DNA of 5,857 nt, taken from assembly GCA_955652075.1 (NCBI GenBank), contig CATPAS010000358.1, positions 1 through 5,857 of the forward strand. The letters run 5' to 3'. Source of the DNA: an uncultured Gaiellaceae bacterium. GTDB taxonomy: Bacteria > Actinomycetota > Thermoleophilia > Gaiellales > Gaiellaceae. Below, piece by piece: positions 1 through 5,513 of the stretch; the stretch's first letter is position 1; each line of letters starts with the position of its first letter. The notes under the pieces are model-generated. The model was not told the origin of the DNA. It ran no database searches and was given only the letters and a program-made list of their open reading frames with translations. The translations under genes were made by a program, and so were the position numbers.

Positions 1-139
1 CGAAGTCGCCCCGCACGGAGATCGCCTCGGCACCCTGTGCAGCGGCGGCGCGCGCAGATTCGGGATCGCCGACGTCGACGATCACCGAGATCCCGTCGCC
101 TTCCGAGATGGCCAGACTAAAGCGGCGCTCGCTTCTCAC
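1..139 (-). CDS. 5' end of an unassigned protein, possibly alpha/beta (TIM-barrel-like)
   Basis: An open frame from GTG at 139 runs off the left edge, giving 46 residues. After a short polar start (MRSERRFSLAISEGDG) comes a hydrophobic strand (ISVIVDV), then an Ala-rich helix (residues about 27-38) and a second strand (AEAISV). This beta-alpha-beta pattern recalls the start of a TIM barrel such as indole-3-glycerol-phosphate or thiamine-phosphate synthase, but too little is visible to assign a family. The start lies 12 nt after the stop of the ALDH-like gene and in the same reading frame. GTG is the only usable start after that TAG. No convincing Shine-Dalgarno is present, so translation may be coupled to the gene before it. 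That it is coding is inferred from its open frame, codon usage and operon position. Confidence 0.6.
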   Translation of the reverse strand, partial: MRSERRFSLAISEGDGISVIVDVGDPESARAAAAQGAEAISVRGDF

Positions 140-151
140 ACTTGGGAGTAT

Positions 152-952
152 CTACTGGCCTACCGGGTGCCAGACGGTCTTGAGCTCGAGGAACGATGCG
201 ATCTCCCATGGGCTCTGGGAGTCGGGGTCTCCTCGTACGACCCGCTTCACGTTGTCGGCTGCCGCGCGCTCGAGCTCCGCCGACGCGCCTTCGGCGCCCG
301 TGATGTCGAGGGCGTTGACGTCCATGTGCGAGGCGAGCCACGGGGCGAGCTCTTTTCGATGACCCGTGAGGAGATTGACCACGCCGCCGGGAACGTCGGA
401 AGTAGCGAGCGCCTCGGCGAGCTCGATCGCAGCCAGAGGGTGCGTCTCCGAGGCGACCGCGACCACAGCGTTCCCGCCGGTGAGGGCCGGGACGACTCGC
501 GAGACGAGGCCGAGCAGCGGCGGCTCGTCGGGCGCGAGGATCGCGACGACGCCGGTGGGCTCGGGAACGGTGAAGTTGAAGTACGGGCCTGCCACGGGAT
601 TCGAGGAGCCGAGCACCTGCGCGAGCTTGTCCGCCCACCCGGCGTACCAGACGATCCGATCGACGGTTCGCTCGACCTCGTCACGCCCGGTGCTCAGTTC
701 GGCGAACTCGGCGCTGCGCGACTCGATCATCTCGGCGAGGCGATAGAGAACCTGGCCCCGGTTGTAGGCGGTCATGCCTGCCCACTTCGGCCAAGCCGCC
801 CGCGCCACGCGCACGGCGTCACGAGCGTCCTTACGCGAAGCGCGGCCGACGTTCTGCCCCTCGGCCTCGTACGTGCGCCCCGACTCGGAGCGCGGGAAGG
901 CTCCGCCGATAAAGAGCTTGTAGGTCTTCTTGACCGGAAGGCGCTCAGCCAC
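152..952 (-). CDS. Aldehyde dehydrogenase-like pseudoenzyme (ALDH16 C-terminal-domain-like)
   Basis: The product has 266 aa, about half an ALDH. It keeps the N-terminal and Rossmann-fold part: LFIGGAF (13-19), a YAGWADKL segment (103-110) and TGVVAILAP (133-141). Key residues are lost. PWNFP is replaced by PDEPP (141-145), so the oxyanion Asn becomes Glu143. LKPAE is replaced by VASE (166-169), losing the coenzyme-binding Lys. The LELGGK glutamate motif and the catalytic-Cys domain are absent; the chain instead ends in FLELKTVWHPVGQ. It should not oxidise aldehydes by itself. ALDH16 proteins are single chains with a catalytic ALDH followed by such a non-catalytic domain, and 497 + 266 aa matches the size I recall for bacterial ALDH16. 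The inferred role is a structural partner of the preceding ALDH. The GTG start overlaps that gene by 8 nt (GTGGCTGA), with GGAGG 11 nt upstream. Confidence 0.85.
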   Translation of the reverse strand: MAERLPVKKTYKLFIGGAFPRSESGRTYEAEGQNVGRASRKDARDAVRVARAAWPKWAGMTAYNRGQVLYRLAEMIESRSAEFAELSTGRDEVERTVDRIVWYAGWADKLAQVLGSSNPVAGPYFNFTVPEPTGVVAILAPDEPPLLGLVSRVVPALTGGNAVVAVASETHPLAAIELAEALATSDVPGGVVNLLTGHRKELAPWLASHMDVNALDITGAEGASAELERAAADNVKRVVRGDPDSQSPWEIASFLELKTVWHPVGQ

Positions 953-2438
953 CGGAAGACTCGCCTCCGTCGAAGTTCAGATACGGCTCCAACCCGTGGC
1001 GGCCACCCTCTCGGCCGAAGCCGGATTCCTTGTAGCCGCCGAACGGCGACGACGGATCGAAGCGATTGAACGTGTTCGCCCAGACAACGCCGGCGCGGAG
1101 ACGCTCGGCCATCCAGAGAATGCGCGAGCCTTTCTCGGTCCACACGCCTGCGCTGAGGCCGTACGGCGTGTTGTTCGCCTTCTCGACCGCCTCCTCGGGC
1201 GTACGGAAGGTGAGGACCGAGAGCACGGGCCCGAAGATCTCCTCCTGCGCGATGCGATAGCTCTGCGCGACGTTCGTGAAGACCGTCGGTGCGAACCAGT
1301 AACCCTTCTCCGGCAGCCGGCACGGTGGCTGGTAGATCTCGGCACCCTCCTGCTCGCCGGATTCGACCAGCTCACGAATCCGCTCGAGCTGCTCTTCCGA
1401 GTTGATCGCCCCCACGTCCGTGTTCTTGTCCAGGGGATCGCCCACACGAAGCGTCGTCAGGCGCCGCTTGAGCTTTTCGACGACGGGCTCGTAGATCGAT
1501 TCCTGCACGAGGAGTCGGGAGCCGGCGCAGCAGACGTGGCCCTGGTTGAAATAGATGCCGTTGACGATCCCCTCGACCGCCTGGTCCAGCGCGGCATCGT
1601 CGAAGATGATGTTGGCGGCCTTGCCGCCGAGCTCGAGCGTCAGCTTCCTCCCCGTTCCCGCAAGCTCGCGCTGGATTGCCTTGCCGACCTCGGTAGAACC
1701 GGTGAAGGCGATCTTGTCGACGCCCTCCGACTTCACCAGCGCCGCGCCCGCGCGTCCGTCGCCGGTGACGATGTTCACGACTCCGGGCGGCAGTTCGGCC
1801 TGACGCAGCACGTCGGCGAAGAGGAGCGCCGAGAGCGGCGTCGTCTCGGCCGGCTTGAGCACGACGGTGTTTCCGGCAGCCAACGCAGGCGCGATCTTCC
1901 AGGACAGCATCAGCAGCGGGAAGTTCCACGGGATGATCTGACCGGCCACGCCGACCGGACGGGGCCGGCGGTTCGGGAACGCGTACTCGAGCTTGTCAGC
2001 CCAGCCCGCGTAATAGAAGAAATGAGCCGCCGCGAGCGGCAGGTCGACGTCGCGCGACTCCTTGATCGGCTTGCCGCCGTTCAGCGACTCGAGCACGGCG
2101 AACTCTCGCGCGCGCTCCTGGAGGATGCGCGCGATGCGGAAGAGGTACTTCGCGCGCTCCGCGGTGGAGATGCCGGACCACCCATTCTCAAATGCATCAC
2201 GCGCGGCCGCGACAGCTGCTTCCACCTCCTCGGGGGTCGCCTGGCCGACCTCCGCGAGCGGCTCCTCGGTCGCCGGCGAGATCGTCGTGTAGGTCTCGCT
2301 CGGCTCGAGCCACGTGCCGCCGACGTAATGGCCGTAGCGGTCGTCGAGCGTCACGAGGTCACGCGATTCCGGAGCGGGCGCATACGCCCACTCCTTCGGA
2401 ACCGGGGTGCGATCCTGCTTTCGCTCGAGCTCAGTCAA
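945..2438 (-). CDS. NAD(P)+-dependent aldehyde dehydrogenase (catalytic subunit, ALDH16 N-terminal-domain-like)
   Basis: This is a full-length ALDH of 497 aa that oxidises an aldehyde to the acid. All main motifs are present: PWNFP with oxyanion Asn172, coenzyme-binding LKPAE (Lys195, Glu198), the Rossmann turn FTGSTEVG (245-252), LELGGK with general base Glu269, NQGHVCCAG with catalytic Cys303, EEIFGPV (399-405) and [11 protein letters not shown] (465-475). The N-terminal WAYAPAPES and the YAGWADKL segment (143-150), the latter shared with the next gene's product, resemble ALDH16. The start is TTG at 2438, inside the end of deoC (8-nt overlap TTGACTGA). No Shine-Dalgarno is visible, so initiation probably depends on ribosomes finishing deoC. 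The next in-frame candidate, GTG at codon 29, would remove the conserved APAPES region. The likely substrate is the acetaldehyde released by DeoC; this is inferred from context, as the motifs do not fix specificity. Confidence 0.95.
   Translation of the reverse strand: MTELERKQDRTPVPKEWAYAPAPESRDLVTLDDRYGHYVGGTWLEPSETYTTISPATEEPLAEVGQATPEEVEAAVAAARDAFENGWSGISTAERAKYLFRIARILQERAREFAVLESLNGGKPIKESRDVDLPLAAAHFFYYAGWADKLEYAFPNRRPRPVGVAGQIIPWNFPLLMLSWKIAPALAAGNTVVLKPAETTPLSALLFADVLRQAELPPGVVNIVTGDGRAGAALVKSEGVDKIAFTGSTEVGKAIQRELAGTGRKLTLELGGKAANIIFDDAALDQAVEGIVNGIYFNQGHVCCAGSRLLVQESIYEPVVEKLKRRLTTLRVGDPLDKNTDVGAINSEEQLERIRELVESGEQEGAEIYQPPCRLPEKGYWFAPTVFTNVAQSYRIAQEEIFGPVLSVLTFRTPEEAVEKANNTPYGLSAGVWTEKGSRILWMAERLRAGVVWANTFNRFDPSSPFGGYKESGFGREGGRHGLEPYLNFDGGESSGG
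964..968 (-). promoter_or_regulatory. Shine-Dalgarno for the ALDH-like gene
   Basis: GGAGG on the minus strand lies inside the last codons of the upstream ALDH gene, 11 nt before the GTG at 952. It supports independent initiation at that GTG despite the 8-nt overlap, and argues against the two ALDH reading frames being a single gene broken by a sequencing error. Confidence 0.6.
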
Positions 2439-3369
2439 CGGTGAAGTAGTCCGGGCTCTGGTAGGCGCCGGTCTTCTCCTTCCGCAGCTGCATCAGGACG
2501 TCGTTGAGGAGCGACGACGCGCCCAGGCGGTAGAGGTCCGGCGTCAGCCACTCGACGCCGAGAGTCTCGTGCAACTGGACGAGGTAATGGACGGCCTGCT
2601 TCGCCTGGCGGATACCGCCCGCAGGCTTCATCCCGATCATGCGGCCGGTCTCCTCGTACACGTCACGGATCGCCTCGAGCATGCAGAGCGTCACCGGCAG
2701 CGTGGCCGCGCCGGGCAGCTTGCCCGTCGAGGTCTTGATGAAGTCCGCGCCGGCGGCCATCGCGAGGAGAGAAGCCCGCCGGACGTTGTCGTACGTCCCG
2801 AGCTCGGCTACTTCGAGGATCACCTTCAGGCGCACCTGTCCCGACGCTTCCTTCACCTGAACGATCTCGTCGTAGACTTTCGCATAGCGATTGGAGAGAA
2901 ACGGACCGCGGTCGATCACCATGTGGACCTCGTCGGCACCGTTCTCGACGACCCAGCGCACCTCCTCGAGCTTCGTCTCGATCGGCGACTGGCCCGAGGG
3001 AAACGCGGTTGCAACCGATGCCACCTTGACGCTCGTGCCTTCGACCCGCGCAACGGCAGACGGGACGAGATTCGGGTAGACGCAAATCGCCGCCACCGAC
3101 GGGATCCCGGCGTCGCTTGGATCGGGACGGATCGCCTTCGACGCGAGCGCGGCCACCTTTCCGGGCGTGTCCTGGCCTTCGAGTGTCGTCAGATCCATCA
3201 TCCGCACGGCCAGCTCCAAGGCGAAGACCTTGGCCTCGCGCTTGATCGACCGTTTGGCGAGTGAGGCCGCCCGCTCCTCGAGCGCGACGGCGTCCACTGA
3301 TCCGACCCGCGGGAGTCTGGGCTCGAGCGGAAGCTCGAAACCCCGTGGAAGAACGGGCGCCTGCGCCAT
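2431..3369 (-). CDS. deoC: Deoxyribose-phosphate aldolase
   Basis: DeoC is a class I aldolase that cleaves 2-deoxy-D-ribose-5-phosphate to acetaldehyde and glyceraldehyde-3-phosphate in the cytosol, the last specific step of deoxynucleoside catabolism. The Schiff-base lysine is Lys212 in FIKTSTGK (210-217), equivalent to E. coli Lys167. The second lysine is Lys248 in GMKPAGGI (247-254), equivalent to Lys201. The chain has 312 aa with an N-terminal extension and MDLTTLEG (58-65), as in the longer human DERA/actinobacterial type rather than the 220-260 aa bacterial type. The C-terminus ends DYFTVD; a C-terminal Tyr contributes to catalysis in E. coli. One oddity is EVHMVID (147-153), with His149 where E. 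coli has Asp102. The ATG at 3369 has a GGGAG 14 nt upstream, which is rather far. It heads the catabolic cluster and overlaps the ALDH gene by 8 nt. Confidence 0.95.
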   Translation of the reverse strand: MAQAPVLPRGFELPLEPRLPRVGSVDAVALEERAASLAKRSIKREAKVFALELAVRMMDLTTLEGQDTPGKVAALASKAIRPDPSDAGIPSVAAICVYPNLVPSAVARVEGTSVKVASVATAFPSGQSPIETKLEEVRWVVENGADEVHMVIDRGPFLSNRYAKVYDEIVQVKEASGQVRLKVILEVAELGTYDNVRRASLLAMAAGADFIKTSTGKLPGAATLPVTLCMLEAIRDVYEETGRMIGMKPAGGIRQAKQAVHYLVQLHETLGVEWLTPDLYRLGASSLLNDVLMQLRKEKTGAYQSPDYFTVD

Positions 3370-3539
3370 GGAAATCAGTCTAGCTCCCGGCCATTGGTCG
3401 AAATCTGCACCCTAGGATCCTCATAGAGTCACACGCGCGACAGACCGGGTCCCACCACGCCCGCCCACCGACACACTAAGCAGGAATCCGCCACGTGTCC
3501 GTCAGCGGACCGAGACGAAACCGCCACGTTGGCGAAGCG
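3370..3539 (-). promoter_or_regulatory. era-deoC intergenic region, probable deoC leader
   Basis: This is the only sizeable gap in the window (170 nt) and it separates housekeeping from catabolic genes, so it is the natural place for a deoC promoter or operator. Visible elements are two short hairpins next to the era stop, a 9-nt direct repeat CCGCCACGT (plus strand, 3488-3496 and 3521-3529), a CACGTG palindrome (3492-3497) and an AGGATCCT palindrome (3414-3421). I found no -35/-10 pair with good spacing and no U-rich tract marking an intrinsic terminator. A regulatory role is inferred from position only. Confidence 0.35.
3497..3534 (-). terminator. Two short hairpins just downstream of era (weak terminator candidate)
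   Basis: On the plus strand GTCCG-TCAG-CGGAC (3497-3510) forms a 5-bp stem with a 4-nt loop, and CGCCA-CGT-TGGCG (3522-3534) a 5-bp stem with a 3-nt loop. They start 6 nt past the era stop in the direction of transcription. Neither is followed by a run of U in the minus-strand transcript, so if they act at all it could be as 3'-end protection, pausing or partial attenuation rather than strong termination. Confidence 0.25.
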
Positions 3540-4400
3540 CTAAAGGCCGAGGCGTTGCAGCGTTGCTTCGTCTCGGCGCCAGCGCGGCTTCACTTTCACT
3601 CGGAGCTCGAGGTATATGGGATGGCCGACGACCGCCTCGATCTCCGGGCGCGCGCGCCGACCGATCTCCCGCACCATCGAGCCCCCTTTGCCGACGACGA
3701 TCTGCTTCTGCGACTCCGTCTCGACGAGCACGTCGGCCTCGATGACCTTCTCCCCGAGCTCCTGCACCTCGACCGTGATCGCATGGGGAAGCTCGTCCTT
3801 CGTCAGGCGCAGCGCCTGCTCGCGCACGAGCTCGGCGATCTGAACCTCAACCGGCAGGTCGGTGCGCTGCTCCTGCGGGAAGTACAACGGCCCTTCGGGG
3901 AGCAGCGCAACGAGCTCTTGCCGCAGCTCCTCGATGCCGTCGCCCGTCTTTGCGCTGACCGGATGGAGGGCATGAAAGTCGCCGAGCTTCGCGGCCGCCT
4001 CCATCTGGGTCGCGATGTGGCCCCCTTTCAACCGGTCGACCTTGTTCAGGACGATGACGACCGGAACGCCCAGCTCGAACACGCGCCGCGCGACGAACCG
4101 GTCACCCGCGCCGATCCGCTCGCGGGCAGACAGAACGAGCAGAACGGCCTCGACGTCCTCGAACGACGCGTCCACTGTCCGCTGCATGTGCTCGGTCAAG
4201 GGATCGAGCGGCCGCTGGAAACCCGGCAGGTCGGCGAGGACGAGCTGGTAGTCCTCGCCGTTCGCGATCCCGAAGATCCGTCGCCTCGTCGTTTGCGGCT
4301 TGTCGGAGACAATCGCCACCTTGCCGCCCGCGAGCGCATTCACGAGCGTCGACTTGCCGACGTTCGGCCGTCCCGCGACGGCGACGAAGCCCGACTTCAA
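3540..4400 (-). CDS. era: GTPase Era, 16S rRNA/30S assembly factor
   Basis: Era is a GTPase that binds the 3' end of 16S rRNA and helps late 30S subunit maturation. The GTPase domain comes first: G1 GRPNVGKS (10-17), G2 PQTTR (35-39), G3 DLPG (57-60), G4 NKVD (119-122), G5 SAK (149-151). A C-terminal KH RNA-binding domain follows, with VGKGGS (236-241) and the ending LRVKVKPRW (266-274). The 286 aa length is slightly below the usual 290-300. I chose TTG at 4400 because it places MKSGFVAVAGRPN exactly where Era proteins begin and gives a TTGA overlap with the cdd stop. An upstream ATG at 4526 would add 42 residues of arginine-rich sequence lying over cdd. The ribosome-binding site is weak (GGGA about 9 nt upstream), consistent with coupling to cdd. 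The G3 box reads DLPGF rather than the common DTPGI. Confidence 0.95.
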   Translation of the reverse strand: MKSGFVAVAGRPNVGKSTLVNALAGGKVAIVSDKPQTTRRRIFGIANGEDYQLVLADLPGFQRPLDPLTEHMQRTVDASFEDVEAVLLVLSARERIGAGDRFVARRVFELGVPVVIVLNKVDRLKGGHIATQMEAAAKLGDFHALHPVSAKTGDGIEELRQELVALLPEGPLYFPQEQRTDLPVEVQIAELVREQALRLTKDELPHAITVEVQELGEKVIEADVLVETESQKQIVVGKGGSMVREIGRRARPEIEAVVGHPIYLELRVKVKPRWRRDEATLQRLGL

Positions 4401-4765
4401 GCTGGCAGATCCCAGGTATACGGCAGCAACTCTGCCGCCGAATACGTGACGAGCTCGCCGGCCGAGTTCAGGAAGGTGATCTCGTCGATCCGAAACTCGT
4501 AGAGCCACTGCCGGCAACCACCGCACGGAGAGGCCGTGATCCCGATCGCCGCGATGTCACCGGGCTTGTAACCCTCGCTGACCGCCTTGACAATGGCGGT
4601 CTTCTCGGCGCAGACGCCGAGCGGGTACGCGGCGTTCTCCACGTTCACGCCCTCGAAGACCTTGCCGTCCCGGGTGCGCACTGCGGCCCCGACGAGGTAG
4701 TTCGAATAGGGCGCGTACGCTCGTTCCGAGATCGCGACGGCACGCTCGTAGAGATCCTTGCTCAT
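4397..4765 (-). CDS. cdd: Cytidine deaminase (tetrameric zinc type)
   Basis: Cdd deaminates cytidine and deoxycytidine to uridine and deoxyuridine in pyrimidine salvage. The 122 aa fit the short homotetrameric class. Zinc and catalytic residues are clear: VCAE with Cys52 and Glu54 (proton shuttle), and PCGGCRQ with Cys81 and Cys84. Substrate-site residues include NVENAAY (41-47, Asn41 and Glu43 for ribose). YSNYLVGAAV (20-29) carries Tyr23 where Phe is usual. Lys55 follows the catalytic Glu; Bacillus has Arg56 there, which tempers the zinc-thiolate charge, so this is a conservative change. The ATG at 4765 lies 40 nt after the dgkA-PAP2 stop without a strong Shine-Dalgarno, and the 3' end overlaps the era start (TTGA). 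It could feed deoxyuridine into the route that ends at the nearby deoC. Confidence 0.95.
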   Translation of the reverse strand: MSKDLYERAVAISERAYAPYSNYLVGAAVRTRDGKVFEGVNVENAAYPLGVCAEKTAIVKAVSEGYKPGDIAAIGITASPCGGCRQWLYEFRIDEITFLNSAGELVTYSAAELLPYTWDLPA

Positions 4766-4805
4766 AGCGGCCGCTTCAATTCAAGCGTTTTCGGCCAGCG
4801 ACGCC
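4766..4805 (-). other. 40-nt spacer between dgkA-PAP2 and cdd with dyad symmetry
   Basis: A perfect 10-nt palindrome AGCGGCCGCT (4766-4775) touches the cdd start codon. Overlapping it, CGCTT-CAATTC-AAGCG (plus strand, 4772-4787) can form a 5-bp stem with a 6-nt loop. These structures occupy the place of a ribosome-binding site, and no good Shine-Dalgarno is seen. Whether they affect cdd translation is unknown. Confidence 0.3.
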
Positions 4806-5513
4806 TCAAAGCAACTGGAAGAGCGAGAGGGTCACGAGCGCGCCGAGCGCGCCTCCGTAGGCGACCTCGAGGGCGGAGTGAACCCCGGATTCAACGCGAG
4901 TCTGGGCCACGAGGACTGCCATGATGAAGGTCAGCGCGCTGACGACGAACCGGTGGGAGTCGCCGACGATATACGTCGCAGCCGTCCAGCCCGCGAAGGC
5001 GACCGCGGCATGTCCGGATGGAAGGCCTCCGCGGAGGGGCGTTCCGCGACCCGTCCAGGCCTTCGTGGCGATCACGATGATCACGGTCAGCACGAGAGCG
5101 ACCACGGTGATCTCGGCGGGGGCGTTACGGAGCTTGTCGAGCACGCGCGCGGTCTTGTCGGCGGCCTTGCCCGCGAAGACGAGGTAACCGACGGCCACCG
5201 CGTTCACGGACGCAATCAGCACCGCGCCGGCGGCGATGTCCTTCGCCAGCTTCGCCATCGGGTCGAACGACGTCGTGGCGGCGTCGATCGCCCCTTCGAT
5301 GGCGGTGTTGATCATCTCGGCCACCAGAACGAACGCGATCGAGATCAACAACACGATCAGCTCGATCTTCGAGACGCCGACCGCGACTGCGGCGACGATC
5401 ACTACGACCGCCGCTGCAAAGTGCAGCCGCAAGTTGCGCTGCGTGCGCAACACGTGGATCACGCCCTCGATGGCGAAGTTGAAGCTCTCGATCACGGACG
5501 GACGCCGCCTCAT
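4806..5513 (-). CDS. Fused undecaprenol/diacylglycerol kinase (DgkA family) and PAP2 phosphatase
   Basis: This is an integral membrane protein of 235 aa with two domains. Residues 1-115 form a DgkA-type lipid kinase: FNFAIEGV (11-18), RTQRNLRLHF (23-32), EMINTAIEGAIDAA (66-79), KLAKDIAAGAVLIAS (88-102). It has three membrane segments, near 33-47, 50-72 and 94-114. In Gram-positives this family phosphorylates undecaprenol. Residues about 130-235 form a PAP2 phosphatase: K151-x6-TP, PSGH (165-168) and TRVESGVHSALE, with Arg206, His212 and Glu216 matching the SRx5HxxxD motif, plus about four more membrane segments. Departures from consensus are Gln25 where E. coli DgkA has Glu28, Thr158 for Arg in KX6RP, and Glu216 for Asp. 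The ATG at 5513 overlaps the ybeY stop (ATGA) and has GGGAG 11 nt upstream. The role is probably undecaprenyl-phosphate supply or recycling; the lipid substrate is inferred. Confidence 0.88.
   Translation of the reverse strand: MRRRPSVIESFNFAIEGVIHVLRTQRNLRLHFAAAVVVIVAAVAVGVSKIELIVLLISIAFVLVAEMINTAIEGAIDAATTSFDPMAKLAKDIAAGAVLIASVNAVAVGYLVFAGKAADKTARVLDKLRNAPAEITVVALVLTVIIVIATKAWTGRGTPLRGGLPSGHAAVAFAGWTAATYIVGDSHRFVVSALTFIMAVLVAQTRVESGVHSALEVAYGGALGALVTLSLFQLL

Noticed and set aside
945..955. Programmed frameshift joining the two ALDH genes
   Set aside because: No slippery sequence is seen at the TGA. The GGAGG sits 11 nt from the GTG, which suits initiation better than frameshift stimulation.
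167..1069. 300-residue plus-strand open frame over both ALDH genes
   Set aside because: An antisense shadow: Arg-rich, no domain, and it spans two real genes.
930..2444. 504-residue open frame on the plus strand opposite the ALDH gene
   Set aside because: Its product is Arg/Leu/Asp-rich with no recognisable motif, and it mirrors a gene with complete ALDH motifs. Long antisense frames are expected from the codon bias of G+C-rich genes.
2407..3264. 285-residue plus-strand open frame opposite deoC
   Set aside because: Low-complexity Arg/His/Asp-rich translation opposite a clear DeoC, with no motif.
3384..3421. Sigma70-type promoter for deoC (TAGGGT or TATGAG as -10)
   Set aside because: No -35 hexamer at 16-19 nt spacing could be found for either, so no promoter is claimed.
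3380..3424. 14-codon ATG-to-TAG frame upstream of deoC, possible leader peptide
   Set aside because: No Shine-Dalgarno, no run of regulatory codons and no attenuator structure; a frame this short is expected by chance.
3495..4502. 335-residue plus-strand open frame opposite era
   Set aside because: Antisense to the fully motif-supported era; no coherent protein features.
4401..4526. Upstream ATG extension of era
   Set aside because: It would add 42 Arg-rich residues encoded over cdd and absent from Era proteins. TTG at 4400 with the TTGA overlap fits the family start.
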